From contig CAUYUJ010003570.1 in NCBI GenBank assembly GCA_963575745.1, positions 520,053 to 584,052 on the forward strand: a DNA stretch of 64,000 bases, given 5' to 3'. The notes below the pieces were generated by a model, which worked only from the letters and a program-made list of their open reading frames with translations, ran no database searches and was not told the DNA's origin. Made by a program: the position numbers and the translations under genes. This DNA comes from Prorocentrum cordatum (lineage: Eukaryota > Sar > Dinophyceae > Prorocentrales > Prorocentraceae). Below, one piece after another: positions 40,382-51,900 of the stretch. Each line of letters starts with the position of its first letter. The stretch's first letter is position 1.

Positions 40382-41605
40382 GGAACTCGTAGAGCTTCCA
40401 AGCTCGACTTAAGTTGAGAAAACCGACAGCACCTACCAACATTCAGACTCATAGTGAATATTTTTTGACCTCTGAATGCGACAAGCGGACGTGTCTGCGA
40501 ATCGACCTCTGTCATTACCAGCCCCGCAGCCCCCCTACAGCCCGAGGTCAGTGCAGAAAACCGACAGCATCTCTCAGGATGACTCGAACAAAACAATAGT
40601 TTCGCTAACCTAGTTTGGGCAGCAGACCGATTTCCGAGCTCTGGATTCGACAGGCGGACGCGCATGATCTCTTTAAATCGATTCATATCACAACCATCAA
40701 TGTAGCCCCCTGTCAGCGCAAGTTGAGTGAAGAAAACCAAGAGCACTTCTCAAGATGACTCGACCAATACAAATAATTTCACAATTCTAGATCGGGCAGA
40801 AGACCGAGTTCAGAGCTCTGGATTCGACAGACGAACGCAACTGACGATTCTGAATCAGTTTCTGTAAATATCAGCTGTGTAGCTGTCTTACAGCTCGAGT
40901 TACGCAGAAAACCGAGAGTTTCTGTCAAGATGACTCAAATAATACGAATAGGTTTGCGGACCTAGCTCGGCTCACAGACCGAGTTAAGACCGCTAGATTC
41001 AACAGGCGAACGCGCCTAAGCATTCAGGATGCGATAGGTGTGCTCACCAGCTCTGTAGCTGTCTAACAGCTCGAGTTGAGTACAAAATACTGACAGTTTC
41101 TGTCAAATACGAATAGGTTAGCGGACCTAGCTCGGCGCACAGATCGAATTCAGACCTCTGGATTCAACAGGCGACGCGCGTGATGATTCTGAGTGCGATA
41201 GCTGTGCTTACCAGCTCTATAGCTGCCCTACAGCTTGAGCTAAGTACAAAATACCGACAGCGCGTATCAAAATGACTCGAAACGGCCGTTCCCGCCTGCC
41301 TGCTTTTTAGCCTTTAAAGTTACCCGATCGAGCTGAGATCAAGATGGCAAGCGGGAATAAGATCGAATATCATGGAAAAAAATACTAGAGCTCTAACGAA
41401 TGGTCAAATTTCGAGAACAAAATTTTCAACCGACCAAAAGTCAGCAAAAGTTCCCTCGAGATTTTCGTGCCAACTAGCTCTCCAGTGCGCCGCAATTACT
41501 CTCAAGCTTCCAGCAACTAGCTTAGGGAAGCTACAGCTCGAGTTAAGTAGAAAATACCGGCAAAGCCGAAGAGCGAAGACACCCTCGAGAACGGGAAACT
41601 GGGCG
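40382..41605 (+). repeat. Type B module (variant start)
   Basis: Like 30707-31675 but longer. Tail at about 41270-41495, then a degenerate mini foldback (41496-41535) and a decayed junction phrase (GAAGAGCGAAGACACCCTCG). Confidence 0.75.
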
Positions 41606-41639
41606 CCGGCGGTAAACCGTCAACCTTTGTTACCGCCGG
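41606..41639 (+). repeat. Module hairpin 22 (GTAA/TTAC type)
   Basis: Perfect arms. Confidence 0.9.
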
Positions 41640-42668
41640 GGGACTCGTAGAGCTTCCTGACAACACATAATGTCAAAAAAAATTGCAGAGAACGAATAAT
41701 TTTTCAGCCCAACTCAAGTATCAGACCGAGTTCGGACCTCTGAATGCGACAGACAGACGCGTTTCATGTCTCCGAATCGATTCATGTGATTAACCGCCCT
41801 GCAGCCCCCCTGCAGCCCGAGTTAGGTGCAGAACGGCGACAGTAGCTGTCAAGATGACTGGAAGAATACGAACAGTTTCGTGAGTCTGGATCGCGCAGCA
41901 GACCGAGTTCAGAGCTCTGGATTCAACAGGCGAACGCGCCTGATTATTCTGAGTGTGATAGGTGTGCTCACCAGCACTGTAGCTGGCCTGCAGCTCGAGT
42001 TAAGTAGAAAATACCGACAACGCGTATCAAGTTGACTCGAATAATACGAATAGGTTTGCGGACCTAGCTCGGCTTGCAGACCGAGTTCAGACCTATGGAT
42101 TCAACAGGCGAGCGCGCCAGATGATTCTGCATGCGATGGGTGTGCCCACCAGCACTGTAGCTGCCCTACAGCTCGAGTTAAGTTGAAAATAACGACAACG
42201 CGTTCAAGTTGACTCGAATAATACGAATAGGTTTGCGGACCTAGCTCGGCTAGCAGACCGAGTTCAGGCCTCTGGGTTCAACAGGCGAACGCGCCTGATC
42301 ATTCTGCATGCATTAGCTGTGCTTACCAGCTCTGTAGCTGCCCTAGAGCTCGAGTTATGTTCGAAAAACCGACAGCGCGTATCAAGATGACTCGAAACGG
42401 CCGTTCCCGCCCCCCTGCTTTTTGGCCTTCAAAGTTACCCGATCGAGCTGAGATCAAGATGGCGAGCGGGAATAAGATCGAATATCATGGGAAAAAATAC
42501 TAGAGCTCTAACGAATGGTCAAATTTCGAGAACAAAATTTTCAACCGACCAAAAGTCAGCAAAAGGTCCGTCGAGATTTTCGTTGCCAACTAGCTCTCCA
42601 GCTCCCCGGAATTACTCTTAAGCTTCCAGCAGTAACTTGCTAAGGGAAGCTCTACGAGTTACTGGGCG
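41640..42668 (+). repeat. Type B module with both inverted ends
   Basis: Opens with CTCGTAGAGCTTCC (about 41643) and closes with GGGAAGCTCTACGAGT of the mini foldback at 42614-42659. It is therefore framed by 14-bp inverted repeats about 1 kb apart. Confidence 0.78.
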
Positions 42669-42702
42669 CCGGCGGTAAACCGTCAACCTTTGTTACCGCC
42701 GG
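42669..42702 (+). repeat. Module hairpin 23 (GTAA/TTAC type)
   Basis: Perfect arms. Confidence 0.9.
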
Positions 42703-43987
42703 GGGACTCGTAGAGCTTCCTGACAACATATAATGTCGAAGAAAATTGTAGAGAACGAATAGTTTTTCAGCCCAACTCGAGCATCAGACCGAGGCGTCTG
42801 ATGTCTCCGAATCGATTCCTCTGATTACCCGCCCTGCAGCCCCCCTACAGCCCGAGCTAAGTGCAGAACGCCGACAGTAGCTCTCAAGCTGACTGGAAGA
42901 ATACGAACAGTTTCGTGATTCTAGATCGCGCAGCAGACCGAGTTCAGAGCTCTGGATTCAACAGGCGAACGCGCCTGATTATTCTGAGTGCGATAGGCGT
43001 GCTTACCAGCACTGTAGCTGCCCTACAGCTCGATTTAAGTAGAGAATACCGACAAAGCGTATCAAGTTGACACGAATAATACGAATAGGTTTGCGGACCT
43101 AGCTCGGCTAACAGACCGATTTCAGACCTATGAATTCAACAGGCGAACGCGCCTGATTATTCTGAGTGCCATAGGTGTGCTTACCAGCACTGTAGCTGCC
43201 CTACAGCGCGAGTTAAGTAGAAAATACCGACAACGCGTATCAAGTGGACTCGAATAATGCGAATAGGTTTGCGGACCTAGCTCGCCTAGCAGACCGAGTT
43301 CAGACCTATCGATTCAACAGGCGAACGCGCCTGATTATTCTGAGTGCGATAGGTGTGCTTACCAGCACTGTAGCTGCCCTACAGCTCGAGTTAAGTAGAA
43401 AATGCCGACAACGCGTATCAAGCTCACTCGAATAATACGAATAGGTTTGCGGACCTAGCTCGCCTAGCAGACCGAGTTCAGACCTATCAATTCAACAGAC
43501 GACCGCGCCTGATCATTCTGCGAGCGATAGGCGTGCTTACCAGCACTGTAGCTGCCCTACAGCTCGAGTTAAGTAGAAAATACCGACAACGCGTATCAAG
43601 TTGACTCGAATAATACGAATAGGTTTCCGGACCTAGCTCGGCTGCCAGACCGAGTTCAGACCTCTGGATTCAACAGGCGAACGCGTCTGCTGATTCTGAG
43701 TGCGATAGCTGTGCTGGCCAGCTCTGTAGCTGCCCTACAGCTCGAGTTAAGTACAAAATACCGACAGCGCATATCAAAATGACTCGAAACGGCTGTTCCC
43801 GCCACCGTGCTTTTTGGCCTTCAAAGTTACCCGATCGAGCTGAGATCAAGATGGCGAGCGGGAATAAGATCGAATATCACGGGAAAAAATACTAGAGCTC
43901 TAACGAATGGTCAAATTTTGAGAACAAAATTTTCAACTGAGCAAAAGTTGTCAAAAGTTCAGTTCTTTTTTTTCGAGCCAACTGGAA
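42703..43987 (+). repeat. Type B module with the clearest 178-bp array
   Basis: The phrase AAGTAGARAATRCCGACAA recurs at about 43038, 43216, 43394 and 43572 and again at about 43750, giving a strict 178-bp period over at least four intervals. The tail lies at about 43775-43975. Confidence 0.85.
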
Positions 43988-44020
43988 CCAGCGGTAAACC
44001 GTCAACCAGATTACCGCCGG
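43988..44020 (+). repeat. Module hairpin 24 (GTAA/TTAC, one mismatch)
   Basis: Left arm CCAGCGGTAA, right arm TTACCGCCGG, loop ending CCAGA. Confidence 0.85.
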
Positions 44021-44210
44021 GGCTTTCGTAGAGCTCTTTTCTCGGCTCGCTACATATACAGGTAGTCTCTGGAAGAAAATCCCAGAAAACTCGAAAAAAC
44101 ACGTTTTTATGTTTTTATCCGGAGATGGTTTCGCCAAGTGTTTTGATAGTAATACTACACCTACAGACCTGAGAATTCATTCGCGAACGCAAAATAACTC
44201 ACTACAGGTG
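44021..44210 (+). repeat. Type A' module cut by Helitron-like copy B
   Basis: Matches 32706-32915 and stops at CACTACAGGTGCGAAA, where CTTGGTAGCGTCC begins. Confidence 0.7.
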
Positions 44211-44244
44211 CGAAACTTGGTAGCGTCCAAAACCCGGATAGCAA

Positions 44245-44740
44245 AGAGGCACTCACACAAACGAGCACACGCACATAAGCACGCACACACGAACACACAC
44301 ACACACATACAAACACATATACATACACAAGAACGCACACATACGCCAGCATGTTCCACACACACACGCACACACACACACACGCACACACTCACACACA
44401 CACGGACACGCAACACATCCACGCGCAAAGGGCGACACACACGCGCAAACGCGCACACACGAACACACAGCACATCTCACATACACACAGGGACGCGCAC
44501 ACGCACACGGATCACACAAGCACATAGACACACGGGGGCACACACAAACACCCACACGCACACACGCACACACACACACACACACACTCGCGCACGCACA
44601 ACCCACGCACACAGACGCACACGCAAGCATCCATGGAAACCTACGCACTGACGACCACACGATGACGCACGCACCGCAGCCAACTCGGCCCCCCCCCCCG
44701 CGCTCCCCTGCCGCTCCCACGCACCCCCGCCCTCCCCGCC
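44245..44740. repeat. CA-rich tract (left part, copy B)
   Basis: Homologous in landmark order to 5283-5561. It ends in C-rich sequence before the foldback at 44741. No gene. Confidence 0.85.
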
Positions 44741-44822
44741 GGCGCTCCGGAGGGGGGAGGCACCGCCCCATTTTGGGGCCGGCCCTCCCTCCGCTCCAAC
44801 CACTCCGCCCTCGCGGAGCGCC
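44741..44822 (+). repeat. 82-bp GC-rich foldback, complete
   Basis: GGCGCTCCG-GAGGG at the left pairs with CCCTCGCGGAGCGCC at the right, and the centre has its own hairpin CCCCATTTTGGGG. It is identical in length to the copy at 45559 and is the uninterrupted version of the site hit by the LINE. Confidence 0.85.
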
Positions 44823-45321
44823 AGAGGGAGGGGAGGGGGGAGGGGTGGGGGGCGCGCGGACGGCGGCAGCACCGCGCGCACGCACGCGCACACGCACATG
44901 CGCAGACGAACAACGAACAGGATGGCAAAGAGGATATCACACAAGCAAGCACACGCACACACACACAGACTAGCACACAAGAGCACACACGTACGCCAGC
45001 ATGCTCCACACACATGCGCACATACACACATGCACACACACGCACACACACACGCAAAGGTCCACACACACACGCGCAAACGCGCACACGCAAACACACA
45101 TATATACACAAGAACCCACACAGACACACAGACACATGCAGCCACACATGCAGCCTGACAGACACACAGACACATGCAGCCACAAATCTGACACACAGCT
45201 TGAGGAGCTTGAGGACATGCAGCCACACAGACACACAGACATAAACACACGCAAACGTTTACACACACACGCACACACACGCGCGAGCACCCAGACACGC
45301 ACGCGCACACGCACACACGGT

Positions 45322-45362
<41 letters not shown>

Positions 45363-45558
45363 GAGACACGCGCGAGCCCCCCCCACCACCACCACCACAC
45401 ACACACACACACACAAGCGCACACACAGACGCAATCGCGAACACCCGCGGCTAACCACGCACAGACGACAACGCGGTGACAGACCCATTCCCCGACTAAG
45501 CAGCGCACTCTACCCCCGCGCCCCCCAGCCGCCCCCAAGCGCCACCGCCCACCCCGCC
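44823..45558. repeat. CA-rich tract (middle, copy B)
   Basis: Includes a duplicated left-end phrase near 44920, a short non-repetitive stretch near 45190-45210 (CTTGAGGAGCTTGAGGACAT), and a pure (AC)n run near 45330-45360. Confidence 0.85.
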
Positions 45559-45640
45559 GGCGCTCCGGAGGGGGGAGGCACCGCCCCATGTTGGGGCCGG
45601 CCCTCCCTCCACTCCAGCCACTCCGCCCTCGCGGAGCGCC
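45559..45640 (+). repeat. 82-bp GC-rich foldback, complete
   Basis: Same terminal inverted repeats; the central hairpin reads CCCCATGTTGGGG. Confidence 0.85.
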
Positions 45641-45890
45641 GAAGAGATGGGGGGGGAGAAGGGGGAAGGGGGCGGCGGGGGTGCCAGCGCCGTGCTCGCA
45701 CACAGACACACACACACACGCACACACAAGGATGCACGTTTCCTCAGGAAGCGCGCCGCGTCGCAGGCGCGAGCGCGGGTCTCAAGTGCACACGCGGACA
45801 TACACGCGCACACTAAGACACACAGACACACATACACACACACACACGAATACACAAACGCACGCCCGCACACTCAATGAGGGACGCCCT
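45641..45890. repeat. CA-rich tract next to the coding region of copy B
   Basis: G-rich then CA-rich sequence up to the end of the long minus-strand frame. Confidence 0.8.
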
Positions 45891-45915
45891 GGCAAGCGGC
45901 CATGGAGGGGCGATC

Positions 45916-48900
45916 TCATCCCAACCTGTGTGGATCAGAGCGGGGTAGGTCTACGCCTGTCCTGTCTGTCACGCGGCCCCGTTCGCCCTCTTCGCGTCGC
46001 CTGCGCGCGGTCTCCGCCTCCCTCGCCTGCTGCGCCTTCTCGTGAGCCTCCACGTCCGGAATCCCGATTGTGGCGATGCGCGGGCGCGCTTGAGGGCGCG
46101 GCGGTTCGGTGGGCGCCGTGCCAGCGCCGGCGCCCACACGAACGACAACGCCAGCCACAATCCTCGTCGTCGCCCCGCCTCCACCGCCCACTGACGGGGC
46201 CGAAGCCCCACAGTGCGCGCCAGCATCCCCAGCACCCTCGGACGCGGCGGCCTCTCGCGCACCCTCGAAGCCGCCCTGGGCGAACACCTCTGGAGGCGCA
46301 GCCGCGGGCGAAGCCTCGGGCAGGGTCCCCGCCGCTGGAACCACCGGCGCAGAAACAGCGCCCGACGCACTGCGCGCCGCTCGCTCCTGGAACTCCTTCA
46401 ACTTTGCCTCCGGGATTGCCCCGTCCACGCGCCCATGCCACCCCTTTGCCCCTTGCTGGCCGAAGTGCCTCTTGCAGAACACGCCGCATCCCTCCGCGGG
46501 GAAACTGCGGCACTGCGCACCCACTCCATCCCCCCAAGTACGAGCCAAACATTTCCTTTCATCGATCGTCTTCGGCGTAAAGCGATGCCACTCGCGGTCG
46601 GCAGGTGGCGCCCCCACGCCTGGCTCGACCGCGGCAGGAGCCGGGCCCGCGGACGGGACGCCCGAGGCCCTGCCAGCGTCGTCGTCCTCGCCGCCCGTGC
46701 TGCCCAGAGCAGGCGGGGACAGCCCGCGCTTCTTGCCCCTGCGCAACGGCGGCTGCGGCTGCCCCGAAGCGCCGGGGTCCCCGTCGCCAGCGCCAGGATC
46801 CCCGCCACCCGCCCGACGCCGCTTGCCCAGTGGCTCGCCACCCGACGCCTGCTGCCCGGCGGGCGCACTCGGCGGCGCAGACGGCGCGGCAGACGTGCTG
46901 GAAGCAGCGCCGCCGCCGCCATCGCCGCTCCCCGCAGACCCCGCCGCGCGCCCGCCTGCATGCCCGAGAGGCGCAGTCGGCGGAGCCGGCGGCGCACCAG
47001 ACGGTCCCGCACCAGCGCTGCCGCCGGCGCCCCCCGCAGACCCCGCCGCCGCGCGCCCGCCGCCTCCGCCCCGCGGACCCGCCCTGCGCACATACGCAAA
47101 CACATACGCGCCCATGTGCACCTGGTGGTTTCTGGCGATCTGCGCCCAAGTCTGGAGGTGGACAGTACTGTCGTCGAATTTGGCGTATTCGTTCACGCCC
47201 ACGGATGCATACGCATAGTAGTGTCCGCTCGTCGCGCTTTCGCCCTGGTGCACCACGACCCCCGAGAAATCGTACTCGCACTCGGAATCCACAGGCCGCA
47301 GAATCTGAGGAAAGCGCACAGGGCGTCTGTCGTACCACTCGCCTATCACCCGCTGCACGATCACGAAGAGCACGGGCGGCGACCGCTCCCAGCGATTGCC
47401 TGTATATACCCTGATGCCTTGACAGACCCCGGCCGCCGCCCTCTGAGCATCATCGAGGTGAGCGTGCGCCGGACATCCTTGCCCTGGCTCACCGACATGC
47501 CTTAATTCCAGCCGGATCAACTCCTCCAGATCGCACGGCCCCCGGTAGTCGGGGCCGAGCAATTCGGAAGGCACCACCTTGAGAAACGTCTTAATTTCCC
47601 CCTTGTCCGAACTTGCTGTGCACGCGGCGCATCGCCTCCGCTGCCGAAACGCAATGCCGCAGACGTGCTGCTGGAGCACACTGCGCTGCCCGTGAGCCCC
47701 CCCTGCGGTGCAAACGGGGTGTTCGGCCGCGGTAACGGCATGGAGGGCGGCCAGGAAGAACTCTGACGCGTCGCATTGCTTCGGTCTCCCTTGCTGATCG
47801 AATTCTGCAAATTCTCGCTCACCAAAGAGCCCCTTGCGCGCGGCTATAGCGAGTGGCGCGACGGCGTCGACCCCCTGGACAGAGAGAGCCGCGGCCTGAG
47901 CTCCGAGCGCGCACGCCGCGCAAGAGTCTGCACCCAGAGGGCACCGGCCGTGCTCGTGGAGAAGCCGACGGAAGGGAGCCAGGCGCAGCAGCACCTGCGC
48001 GACTGAGCTCACGAAGCAAGTATTGCCGAGGTTTGCGATGCCCACGCCAGAGCCGCGGCCGCAGTGCCACTGCAGCTCCCTGGTGACCTCCTCCTGGGAC
48101 ACGCCGTAAGCTGCCATGCACAGATCCCGGTCCAGCGGGCGCAGCTCTGGCGGCTCTGCACCATCGCCAACAGTCGCCGCCGCGCGAAACATTTCCCCCC
48201 AAAGATCCCTCGGCACGACGGTGCCCCTACCGGCGCCGCGGCCGGCACCCCCGCGCCCACGCCCCCGCGAAGCAGCGCTCCCAGTGGACGGTGCCGCCGC
48301 CGCATCTGCGGTCGCCGTCGCGTCGCCGCCGCGGCCGCGGCCCCTGCCCCGCCCCGCAGGCCCTGCGTCGGGCGCAATGTATGCCGGTGGCACCGTCAGA
48401 GCCTGGCCCGGGCGCAGCGCGTGCGAGGGCAGAGGCGTCTGCACAGACGCCGCAGGGGCCACCTCCCCGTCCGAAGGCGCTGATCCAGTGGCGTCGTCGT
48501 CGTCGTCGTCGTCGCCCACCTCGTCACCGACGCCCGCTGAGCTCCCCACGGCGCGAGGCGGGCCTGGCGGCGACGCCCGAGGCACCGTCGGCGGCGCGGG
48601 CGCCGAGCTCGACTCCGGGTTGCCCCGTCCCGCGGGCCCATCCCCCACGTCCCAGCCGTACTCCTGCGCCCTCTGCTTGGCGATTTCGTAACTCGCTTTG
48701 AAAATCCTGCTTTCGAAGCGTTGGACCCCCTCGCGGACGTACTGGGGCGGGCCCCGCTGCAGGATTTCCCAGGGCGGCAGGTTGTAGACGAGGACGCGAT
48801 GGGCCACGCGAACGCGACTGAGCATGACGTACAGGTGCAGCCACCAGTCATCGGCGCCCATGTTCATGGGCTTCTGGAGCACCATGGTGGCCGCATCCAT

Positions 48901-51900
48901 GCCCAAGCCCTGCGCCGTCTGCACGGTGCGAACTTTCTCTGGCAGCAACGGGATCTGGTACCTCGTAACCTTCACCTTCCGAAGCTTTCGCTCGCCATCG
49001 TCTTCGTAGTAGTGATGGTTCCACTCCCAGGACGCCCTGTGCGGCGCGATCTGCACGACCCCTGCTCCGAACCCTAGGTCCTCCGTGAAGTCATCAAACT
49101 TGACGAGGACACCGCGAGGCAAACGCTTGCATCGATAATAACCGAGCCTGTGGGCGTCGTGAGTCTTCTTTTCGCGCCAATCCGCGCCCGGCGTCTCGAA
49201 CTCTCGCGGGTGGAACCGCACGTCCTTGACTACCCCCACGGCGTCCTGGACGATCTGGTGCTTCGCCGACAACTTCACGGTCAGCCGCACACGCATGCCG
49301 ATGTACAGCGGGCACATGCCGATGAGGTGACCAGTGTTGTTCACGTTCGGCACCTGCAGCATGGCCTTGTAATGCTCCTCACCGAAGGCCGTGGGGGCTG
49401 GGGGCAAGTCCACGGCCTGTACGTACAGCAGCATCTGCCCCTTCTCCCTGGCCTCTCGCACGGCCCGATACTGCATCTGCCTGTGCACGGCCTCCCAGGC
49501 GATGCCCATCTCGAACCCGTCTTTGACAGCGGGGTCCTGCAGCCGCTTGTCGTTCTTACCGGGTCGGACCACCCACCCTTGCACCACCCTTTTCTGCTCG
49601 GCCGTGAACTTCTTGCCCTCCCTCATGGTCTTCAAGAACCCCGGCATGAAAGGGCAGGGCGCGTGCGGAGTAACGAGCCTGTCCTTGAAGCGGTGCGTCT
49701 CGTACAGAAACATCGCGTGGGTCACGCCGTCCAAGAATATCGACTGCCCATTGCGGACGTGAACCCACTGGTCGGGTGCCTCACGCTGCAGCAGGGAAGA
49801 CCTCTTGCCTTTGCCGCTCACAGGGCCCAGCTGATAAAAGTCACCCAGGAACATGACAATCGGAGCCTTCCCGAACATGTGTCCCCGCTCCATGTACAGG
49901 TCCACGTCGCAATTGTGCGTCGCCTTCCGGGCTTTGCACATGCGAAACGATGCAGCGCCGAGAAGCGCAGGCGGCACCATGGACACCTCCTCCACGATGA
50001 CGGCCTTGAGAGCGTTCATGCGGTCCACGAAATCATCCTCGACTTTCTGCCCGGAGAGCCTAGCGATGGTCAAGGCCTGCTGCCCGCTCAGCCCGAAGCC
50101 GCTGTGGATCGTCTCCCCCCCGATGACGCGCGCAGCGCTGTTCGACGAGGCCACGGCGATCTCCGATCCCTTGCCGAACACCTCGGCGAACAGACGCCGC
50201 AGCAGTTTCACCACCTCCGTCTTCCCCGTCCCGCCCTCCCCGTGCAACAGGAGAGCCATCTGCTCCACCGGCTTGGGGCTTTTTCCGCTGCGCAGATCTT
50301 CCTCGTATGCCACGATGGCCTCCACCTGGCCCACGACCAGGGCGACCACCGCCTTCTGCTCCTTATTGAACGTCACCGGGTTGTCCGCCCTGGTCGCCCA
50401 CTCGTCCAACAGCCTCTGCGCGATGTCGCGCGCCCGCGGCGGCCGCTTCTCGTCGCCGGCAACCGCGGGCGCCGGCGGCCGACCAGGCACGAGCGCGGCA
50501 GGCGCCGAACCCGCGAGGCCGCCCCCCCCGTCGCCATCCCCAGGCAAGCCCTCAGCTCCCTTCTTCCTGTATCGGAACGCCTCCTTCTGCTGTGCTTTGC
50601 CTTCCTCGAACTGAGAGTCGCCCAAGTCGAGACCACCGAATCCGGTCTGCCTTCCAGTACTCGCGGCAGCAGGCTGCGGCTTATGGTCTCTCGCATAACC
50701 CTCAAGGAAGATGTTCTTATAGACCAGGCTTTGTGACGACCCACGAATTTGCTCCAACTGGGCCACCGCGGGCACCTCGCTATCCGGCACGGCGAACCTG
50801 GCCTTCTGTCGGTGCGCCGCCCACGCTTCGTCCGCCTCGCCCTCGTCCACCTCCTCAGCAAAACCGTCGAAGGCTCCGCCACCGGCGCCCGCCCCCTCCT
50901 CCTCGTCCGCCTCCCCGGCAGGCCGATTCTCCGCTGGCTGCAGCTCAGAGTACACAAAGTCCTTGGCCTCCGGACGAGTCTTGATTCGCGGCCGCCCTTT
51001 CGCCTCCGCCTCCACGTCGAGGTTCGTCGCGACCTGGACGGTCCAGCGCGCCATGAACTCGGCGGCGCTGGGGCGCTGTGCAAAATGGCCCGGGCCCTCC
51101 TCGGAGCCGCGATCCAGATCGATGTCCTCGATCGTGAACCACTTTCCAGCTCGCCGCTCGCAAAGCTCGTACTGCCTGGACAACGCCACCTGCTTCGCCC
51201 ACCACTCCTCCCAGGCAGGCTTATGCTTCCCGGACGCGTCGACACCGGCCCTGTAGGGCGCCCAGGCTGCCGCCCCCTTCTCAGCCGGCTGCAACGGGCG
51301 AAAAATCACCGACTTGAACAGCGCGTTCACCTCTTCCTCTTTCTCCTTCGAAGGCATCGCGAAGCCGAAGAACTTGGGCACCCTGAACGGCGCGCCGACG
51401 CGGAGCTTCTGCACTCGGGAGGCGGCGGCCGGGTGCGAGTCTGCGAACGCGTACGTCTCGAAGTCCTGCGCGTCGAAGTGGAGCGGGTTGGCCTGAGCTG
51501 TGTACACGTACATGGCGTAATGGTACATGCCCATGGACTTCAGGGGCTCCCTGTCGCCGCGATGCAGACAGTCCATCTTCATGTCGTGCTCCTGCCGTGC
51601 CCGGTATTCGACGGCCTGCTGCTGCTGCTCCTGCTCGGGCTGGCCCTCCCCAGCAGCACCGGCACCCGCGCCCTCCCCGACGACGCCGTTGACGACCTCG
51701 GCGCGAAGCGTTGCGCGCCCCTCGCCCAGCGCATCCATGATACCGCCCCCCCCCTCGCCGTCCTCTTCTCCCGCGGCCGGCTGGTCCACCTCGATGTCCT
51801 CTGCGCGGGGGTCGGTCCAGAAGTCGTCCCTTTTCTCGTGAACGGCGTGGCTTGCCTGGAACGCCAGCGCCACGATCCCCTTGCAATACAGAGTCCAGGT

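Larger units (their letters stand above)
30673..44210. repeat. Mosaic repeat array 2 of hairpin-headed modules
   Basis: A 13.5-kb stretch of the same modules as array 1. Fifteen forward hairpins and one inverted hairpin pair divide it. Most modules are type B with ~178-bp units, and hairpin-to-hairpin distances are often 1.0-1.3 kb. No gene is supported anywhere in it; short frames such as those around 43000 simply repeat with the units. Confidence 0.85.

Noticed and set aside
42000-43750. tRNA-like promoter boxes (TAGCTCGGCTAGCAG and GGATTCAA) within the 178-bp unit
   Set aside because: Box A matches only loosely, box B lacks its final CC, and no cloverleaf forms. Too weak to call a SINE or tRNA.
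30673-43987. CRISPR-like array
   Set aside because: Repeats are long, unevenly spaced (1.0-1.4 kb), separated by related rather than unique sequence, and sit in a eukaryotic-type context.
42703-43987. Centromeric satellite
   Set aside because: The ~178-bp units come in short runs broken up by hairpins and unique tails instead of a long homogeneous array, and nothing in the window speaks for a centromere.
144-44020. Integron attC-like recombination sites
   Set aside because: The hairpins lack attC core sites and no integrase or cassette genes exist; between hairpins lie non-coding repeats.
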